From contig CAZEEJ010000111.1 in the NCBI GenBank assembly GCA_964511155.1, positions 1 to 17,524 of the forward strand: DNA of 17,524 bases, written 5' to 3'. This document shows, in pieces, positions 13,903 through 17,524 of the stretch. The notes under the pieces were generated by a model. That model was given only the letters and a program-made list of their open reading frames with translations. It had not been told where the DNA came from and made no database searches. The stretch comes from JAAYDF01 sp964511155. Its GTDB lineage: Bacteria > Planctomycetota > Phycisphaerae > UBA1845 > PWPN01. Every line of letters begins with the position of its first letter. Position 1 is the stretch's first letter. Made by a program: the position numbers and the translations under genes.

Positions 13903-15255
13903 GTGAGCGAAGCGAAACAGATTGACAGGCGGAGCCTGCTGAAGGCCTCGGCTACGGGGCTGGCGGCGGCGACGACGATTCTGGCCGGCTGCAGTCAGGT
14001 GCAGCATGAGCCGGACCGGGCACCCGCCCGCACCGGGCGGATTTCGCCCAACGAGCGGGTGACCCTCGGCTTCGTCGGCACCGGCGACCTGGGCCGGCGA
14101 CACCACATGAGCATGCTGCTGGGGCACGAGGGGCTCAAGGAGCGCGTGGATATCGCCGCCGTCTGCGACGTGGACGCCCATCGCGTCAGCGAGGCGGCCC
14201 GCCTCTGCAGGGAACGGGCCAACCGCCGTGTGGGCGTCTACGAGGACTACCGACGCCTCCTGGACCGCAAGGACCTCGACGCCGTCTTCGTCGTGACGCC
14301 CGACCACTGGCACACACTGGTCGCCCTGGCGGCCATCGAGGCGGGCAAGGACGTGTACTGCGAGAAGCCGCTGACCTTGACCGTCGACGACGGCAAGGCC
14401 CTGGTCGCGGCCGCCCGGCGGTACGGCACGGTCTTCCAGACCGGCAGCCAGCAGCGTTCCAACGATCGGTTCCGCAAGGCGTGCGAGCTGGTCCGCAACG
14501 GCAAGATCGGCCGCATCAAGCGCGTGGACACCGTGCTGCACCCCGTCGGGGCCGGCGAGTGGAGGCCCCCGGAAACGCCGCCCGCCCATCTGAACTGGAA
14601 CTTCTGGCTCGGGCCGGCTCCCTACGTCGATTACCGACCCAACTGTGTGCACTACCAGTTCCGGTGGCTCTACGACTACTCCGGCGGGGTGATGACCGAC
14701 TGGGGCGCCCACCACAACGATATCGCCCAGTGGGCCCTGGGCATGGACCAGTCCGGGCCGGTGCAGGTGGACGGCACGCAGGCGACCTTCCACGAGTTCG
14801 GGCCGTACAACGTGCCCGCACACTTCGACGTGCGGTACCGCTATGCCAACGGGGTCGAGCTGGTCTGCCATACCGACGACCAGAGCTACGACGACGGGAC
14901 GAAGTTCGGCAACGGCGTGAAGTTCACCGGCGAGAACGGGTGGATTTTCGTCAGCCGCGGCGACCTGCAGGCCTCCGACCCGGATATCCTCAAGATCGAG
15001 TTCGGGGCCAACGACGTGCGGCTGTACCATAGCGACAACCACCACATGAACTTCCTGGACTGCATCCAGACCCGGGACCGCTGCATCTGCGACGTGGAGA
15101 TCGGGCATCGGTCGGTGTCGGTCTGCCACATCGGCAACATCTCGATGCGGCTGGGCCGCCCGCTGCAGTGGGACCCGGCCCGGGAGCAGTTCGTGGACGA
15201 CGAGACCGCCAACCGGATGCTGAGCCGGCCCATGCGGGCTCCCTGGCATCTGTGA
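13903..15255 (+). CDS. Gfo/Idh/MocA family oxidoreductase with Tat lipoprotein signal
   Basis: A 450-residue NAD(P)-dependent oxidoreductase, probably acting on a sugar or inositol derivative outside the cytoplasmic membrane. The GTG start at 13903 is set by AAGGAGG 8 nt upstream and by a complete Tat signal: DRRSLLK (R9, R10), a hydrophobic stretch and the lipobox LAGC with C30. The Rossmann domain begins at VTLGFVGTGDLG (G59xG61xxG64), continues with VCDVD and TPDHWHTLVALAAIEAGKDVYCEKP, where K155 of EKP is the usual catalytic lysine, and GQ-type QTGSQQRSN. The C-terminal domain contains DWGAHHNDIAQWALGMD. Many such secreted paralogues occur in planctomycetes, so the substrate cannot be assigned. 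A HEAT-repeat gene follows 129 bp downstream. Confidence 0.95.
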   Translation: MSEAKQIDRRSLLKASATGLAAATTILAGCSQVQHEPDRAPARTGRISPNERVTLGFVGTGDLGRRHHMSMLLGHEGLKERVDIAAVCDVDAHRVSEAARLCRERANRRVGVYEDYRRLLDRKDLDAVFVVTPDHWHTLVALAAIEAGKDVYCEKPLTLTVDDGKALVAAARRYGTVFQTGSQQRSNDRFRKACELVRNGKIGRIKRVDTVLHPVGAGEWRPPETPPAHLNWNFWLGPAPYVDYRPNCVHYQFRWLYDYSGGVMTDWGAHHNDIAQWALGMDQSGPVQVDGTQATFHEFGPYNVPAHFDVRYRYANGVELVCHTDDQSYDDGTKFGNGVKFTGENGWIFVSRGDLQASDPDILKIEFGANDVRLYHSDNHHMNFLDCIQTRDRCICDVEIGHRSVSVCHIGNISMRLGRPLQWDPAREQFVDDETANRMLSRPMRAPWHL

Positions 15256-15279
15256 GATGCGGGGGGGGGGAGAGAGAGA

Positions 15280-15359
15280 AGGCACAGAGGCAGAAGGCAG
15301 AGGGCAGAAGGCACAGAGGCAGAAGGCACAAAGGCAGTAGGCAGTGGGCAGTGGGCAGT
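15280..15359. repeat. Purine-rich 7-nt microsatellite (AGGCAGA / GGGCAGT type)
   Basis: About eleven degenerate units of 7-8 nt, changing from AGGCAGA and AGGCACA forms to GGGCAGT. A 21-nt stretch is repeated exactly at 15279-15299 and 15308-15328. A run of ten G (15261-15270) and an AG-dinucleotide run lie just before it. The array fills the gap between the oxidoreductase stop and the HEAT gene's ribosome site, so it would be transcribed if the two genes form one unit. It is prone to length change by slippage. Confidence 0.85.
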
Positions 15360-15384
15360 AGCGAGAAGGGCGAGGTGACGACAC

Positions 15385-16146
15385 ATGCCATCGATCCATG
15401 ATTACGTGACCCAGATGGGCGAGGCCGACCCGGCCGTTGCGTTCAAGGCGTACAAGGATCTCGCGGGCGTGGTGACGCGGGCTTCGGCCCCCGGGCACAG
15501 CGACCGCGGGGCGGTCGCGGCGGGGTTGGCGGTGGAGTTCACGGCCGAGACTCCGCCGGCCAAGGACAAGGAGGGTCGGGACATTCCGCCCCGACCGGTG
15601 CACGCGGCCAAGGTACGCGAGCAGCTCGCCCGGCTGTTGGAGCTGGTGGCCGGTCCGCAGGAGGTGCGCATGGTGGCGGCGGCGCTGGGGGACCTGGAGG
15701 TCCGCGAGGCCGCCCGCCGGGTGCTGGCCGCGATCCCGGGCTCCGAGTCGGCCGAGGCCCTGGTCGCGGCCCTCGAGGACGTGGGGCCGGACTTCCGCAT
15801 CGGGGTGGTGGCGGCGCTGGGTCGGCACGCGGGAAGTGCCGCCGCGGTGGAGGCCCTGCGCCGCGCGGCCGGCGACGAGTGCCCCGCGTTGCGGATCGCC
15901 GCCGTCGAGGCGCTGGCCGCCATCCCCGATCCCGCCCATGACGCACTTATCGCGGACGCGGCCCGGCAGGCGACCTGCCCGCTGCTGCGCGGCCGGGCCC
16001 ACGCCGCCCGCATCCGCCTGGCCGGGGCCCTCCAACAGGTGGGTAACAAACCCGCCGCCCGCCGTATCTGCCAGGCCGTCCGCTCCACCGACGCCCCCGC
16101 CCCCCAGAAAGAGGCCGCCCAGCGCCTGCTCCAGGCGGCGGGGTGA
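15385..16146 (+). CDS. HEAT-repeat protein
   Basis: A 253-residue alpha-helical protein rich in Ala, Arg and Leu. From about residue 70 it shows repeated helix pairs of HEAT type (REAARRVLAAIPG, FRIGVVAALGRHAGSAAAVEALRRAA, LRIAAVEALAAIPDPAHDALI), each about 30-35 residues. The first 65 residues (MPSIHDYVTQMGEADPAVAF) are a separate part I do not recognise. No signal peptide or membrane segment is visible. GAGGTGA lies 6 nt before the ATG at 15385. It lies downstream of the Gfo/Idh gene on the same strand; such repeats usually serve as protein-binding scaffolds, and a link to the oxidoreductase is only suggested by position. Confidence 0.88.
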   Translation: MPSIHDYVTQMGEADPAVAFKAYKDLAGVVTRASAPGHSDRGAVAAGLAVEFTAETPPAKDKEGRDIPPRPVHAAKVREQLARLLELVAGPQEVRMVAAALGDLEVREAARRVLAAIPGSESAEALVAALEDVGPDFRIGVVAALGRHAGSAAAVEALRRAAGDECPALRIAAVEALAAIPDPAHDALIADAARQATCPLLRGRAHAARIRLAGALQQVGNKPAARRICQAVRSTDAPAPQKEAAQRLLQAAG

Positions 16147-16336
16147 GCGGGATCAAGAGCCGTGCAGTAACGGTCGGTCCGTTCGCCCCGCGAAGAGGCA
16201 AGCCGGCTCGCGCGGTCTGGTTGTCATTCGATCCTGTGACGGTGGCGCGGCGCCGGGCCCGTTTCGTGTCCCCGAACGTCGCATCGCCGCATTTCGGGCT
16301 CTGAGGTTCCGGCGGATGTGAGGTCCGGTGACGAGT
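16147..16336. other. 190-bp intergenic region with no gene seen
   Basis: Between the HEAT gene stop and the candidate promoter of the DUF433 remnant. It contains an imperfect stem (CCCGAA at about 16271 with TTCGGG at about 16293) but no T-tract, and no coding frame that looks real. Confidence 0.4.
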
Positions 16337-16345
16337 TGGTATAAT
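16337..16345 (+). promoter_or_regulatory. Extended -10 promoter of the DUF433-like gene
   Basis: TGGTATAAT is a full TATAAT with the TG extension. Transcription would begin near 16352, leaving a leader of about 85 nt to the ATG at 16437. No -35 box is evident, as is usual for extended -10 promoters. Confidence 0.45.
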
Positions 16346-16436
16346 GAAGAACGGATTCCGGCCCACAGGGGGCAGCCGACGGCGGCGGCAGTTTGCCGGC
16401 AGGGCAGCCCAGTACACAGCAGGTGGAGACAGGCAG

Positions 16437-16567
16437 ATGGCGACCGAACCCACCTATCCCCATATCGAAGCAGTGGCCGGTGAACCTGCCCGGCTGAGGC
16501 GGGTGCCCCGTGTCCGCGTGGCGCAGATTGTGATGGACTACCTGACCCATGGCTGGTCAGCGGAGGA
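16437..16567 (+). pseudogene. DUF433-like antitoxin gene, truncated by an insertion
   Basis: The frame begins MATEPTYPHIEAVAG at the ATG at 16437, with GGTGGAG 8 nt upstream. The part VPRVRVAQIVMDYLTHGWSAED matches the middle of DUF433 proteins, small DNA-binding antitoxin-like proteins of about 75-80 residues (GTRVRVxxIV...GxSxEE). After codon 44 the expected continuation (a short helix, then LxxAxVxAALxYYxDH) is absent. Instead the sequence runs into the inverted-repeat end of a RAYT-type element at 16568. The frame stays open by chance to 16673. The missing C-terminal half was not found beyond the element's right end, so the rest was probably deleted. DUF433 proteins are often antitoxins of PIN-like DUF5615 toxins; no toxin partner is visible. 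Confidence 0.65.
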
Positions 16568-16833
16568 CAGAAAAAGGGTCAGAAGCCAATTAACAGCGGA
16601 CCTTGGCGAGAGTAGCGTGGGGTCATGGCTCGAAGACCGCGGACATCGCTGGACGGGTTGGCGTATCACGTGATGAATCGCGTGGCAGGTGTGTAAGATC
16701 TTTTATGAATGAGAAGGGGGCGCAGGCCATTAGCATGGGATGAGCGCGGGCGTGGGACGAGGGCATGGCGAGACGGTCGCGGACAGACTTGGCCGGGCTG
16801 GGGAACAAGAAATCGCTTCTGACCCCTTTTCTG
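16568..16833. mobile_element. Decayed REP-associated (RAYT/Y1) transposase element with terminal inverted repeats
   Basis: The ends are CAGAAAAAGGGTCAGAAGCC (16568-16587) and, inverted, CAGAAAAGGGGTCAGAAGCG (16833-16814), differing at two of 20 positions. Between them is the N-terminal remnant of a Y1 transposase. The whole is about 266 bp, far too short for an intact transposase gene (about 600-900 bp), so internal sequence has been lost. It now resembles a MITE. It could still be moved in trans by an intact relative elsewhere in the genome. Confidence 0.65.
16625..16712 (+). pseudogene. Remnant of a REP-associated tyrosine transposase (Y1_Tnp), N-terminus only
   Basis: The ATG at 16625 opens MARRPRTSLDGLAYHVMNRV, the typical beginning of planctomycete RAYT transposases, whose YHVxNR motif starts the first strand. 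A stop (TAA, 16694-16696) follows. In the +1 frame KIFYE comes next, as expected for the family (NRxxGRxxIF), before a second stop at 16710. So one frameshift and a large deletion inactivate it. The catalytic HUH motif and tyrosine are absent. A second, weaker match to the same start, MARRSRTDLAGL, occurs at 16765. Confidence 0.7.
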
Positions 16834-16855
16834 ATCCAACAGCCGGGAGGGAGTC

Positions 16856-17401
16856 TTGCTGGTGAGAGTGAAGATTGTATCAAAGCGTCCCGTTGCTTTG
16901 CGGCTATGTGTCTTCTTCATCTTTGGGGCAACGCTCGACGGGTGGTCCATCCTAAGTGGGGACCACAGCGAGCGCATTAGGGTAACACGGGCAATTGCGC
17001 CAGACCCTAGCCTCTATCCCCTTGTAATTCCACTCTCAATCCTGCCCGCAGCTGTTGCCGCTTTCGCAGAACAGCGAATGCGATGGGCCGCTGCAGACGC
17101 AAGCGCGCTTGTTGGAGGGGCTGTGTTTTGCGTTCTTCGCCAAGCTATACTGCATGGGATCTTTGCGCCCTGGTTGGTAGTAATCGCCCTCATCAGCACA
17201 GCTGTCCTCGTCTTCGCCTTTCGGTTCATTACGCTCTGGATTGTCAGGCGGTTTTTCCTTCGCATCATTACAAGGCGCGAAGGTTACTGTGATTTCTGCG
17301 CCTACGATCTAAGGGGGTCACCGGGGCCCTTATGCCCAGAATGCGGCCATCCGTTCACAAGAGGCGAGGTTGAAGAGAACGGAAACGCAGCCCCTCTGTG
17401 A
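16856..17401 (+). CDS. Small membrane protein with C-terminal zinc ribbon
   Basis: A 181-residue protein with three or four hydrophobic stretches (about residues 15-33, 54-72, 84-100 and 105-130) and a cytosolic C-terminal zinc ribbon. The ribbon is C145-x2-C148 with AYDLRG, then C160-x2-C163 as CPECG. This YDLRG-type ribbon is very common in small planctomycete membrane proteins of unknown role and supports the taxonomic guess. The start is uncertain: TTG at 16856 has GGGAGG about 5 nt upstream; GTG at 16862 is also possible. It begins 22 nt after the right end of the RAYT element and is lower in GC than the core genes, suggesting it belongs to the accessory stretch. Confidence 0.82.
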   Translation: MLVRVKIVSKRPVALRLCVFFIFGATLDGWSILSGDHSERIRVTRAIAPDPSLYPLVIPLSILPAAVAAFAEQRMRWAAADASALVGGAVFCVLRQAILHGIFAPWLVVIALISTAVLVFAFRFITLWIVRRFFLRIITRREGYCDFCAYDLRGSPGPLCPECGHPFTRGEVEENGNAAPL

Positions 17402-17524
17402 CTCCGAGACGGCCTACCGCGACAGCGGCACGGGGGCCGGATGGTAAAACGGGACATCACTGATTATAAACCAGCCGGGTTGGTGTGTCGGGGTTCTCGC
17501 CTCTGCGTTCCTCGGCGACCTCGG
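17402..17524. other. Right-end flank, nothing recognised
   Basis: 123 bp after the zinc-ribbon gene stop. No coding frame, hairpin with T-tract or repeat shared with the rest of the window was seen. Confidence 0.4.

Noticed and set aside
13573..16035. A minus-strand frame of 820 residues
   Set aside because: It lies antisense to the oxidoreductase and HEAT genes and runs through the microsatellite (repeating CLCAFCLCAFC), typical of a shadow frame.
16765..16980. A plus-strand frame of 71 residues starting MARRSRTDLAGL
   Set aside because: It crosses the element's right inverted repeat and overlaps the membrane-protein gene in another frame; it is at most a transposase fragment.

Overview
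The window looks like a chromosomal piece of a GC-rich planctomycete, most likely of the Phycisphaerae type. The evidence is high GC, a Tat-lipoprotein Gfo/Idh oxidoreductase followed by a HEAT-repeat protein, a small membrane protein ending in the CxxCxYDLRG...CPECG zinc ribbon common in planctomycetes, short glycine-rich RRM proteins, and many dispersed hairpin repeats between genes. This placement is inference from sequence style; no marker gene was compared. No rRNA, tRNA or CRISPR array was seen.

Layout. (1) 1-2921, minus strand: a 723-residue polytopic membrane protein is followed, 6 nt downstream, by a zeta-crystallin type quinone oxidoreductase that runs off the left edge. (2) 2922-3397: a divergent intergenic region with a promoter for each side, a GC-rich hairpin and a MITE-like inverted-repeat element (copy A). 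(3) 3398-5481: purA and uppS, two housekeeping genes 8 nt apart. (4) 5482-6030: hairpin repeats, a small tandem duplication and copy B of the element, in the same orientation as copy A, so the two copies bracket purA-uppS. (5) 6031-8377: a probable restriction-modification or defence locus. It has a beta-class DNA methyltransferase fused to a C-terminal Mrr-like nuclease domain, then a 255-residue protein with a D...ExK nuclease-like motif. (6) 8848-11856: a 1002-residue fusion of a GlmU-like nucleotidyltransferase and a divergent GHMP sugar kinase, which could carry out two-step sugar activation (sugar to sugar-1-phosphate to NDP-sugar). (7) 11857-13622: a tandem duplication of a glycine-rich RRM RNA-binding protein gene on the minus strand. 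Promoter, leader of about 170 nt and coding part are all duplicated, with candidate terminators and repeats between. (8) 13903-16146: an exported Gfo/Idh/MocA oxidoreductase and a HEAT-repeat protein, separated by a purine-rich microsatellite. (9) 16337-16855: a DUF433-like antitoxin gene cut at about codon 44 by a decayed REP-associated (RAYT/Y1) transposase element with terminal inverted repeats. (10) 16856-17401: the zinc-ribbon membrane protein.

The two places most likely to hold something not described before are the methyltransferase-Mrr plus D...ExK pair at 6031-8377 and the nucleotidyltransferase-GHMP kinase fusion at 8848-11856. The repeats flanking purA-uppS, the duplicated RRM leaders and the RAYT insertion into a DUF433 gene also merit a second look.
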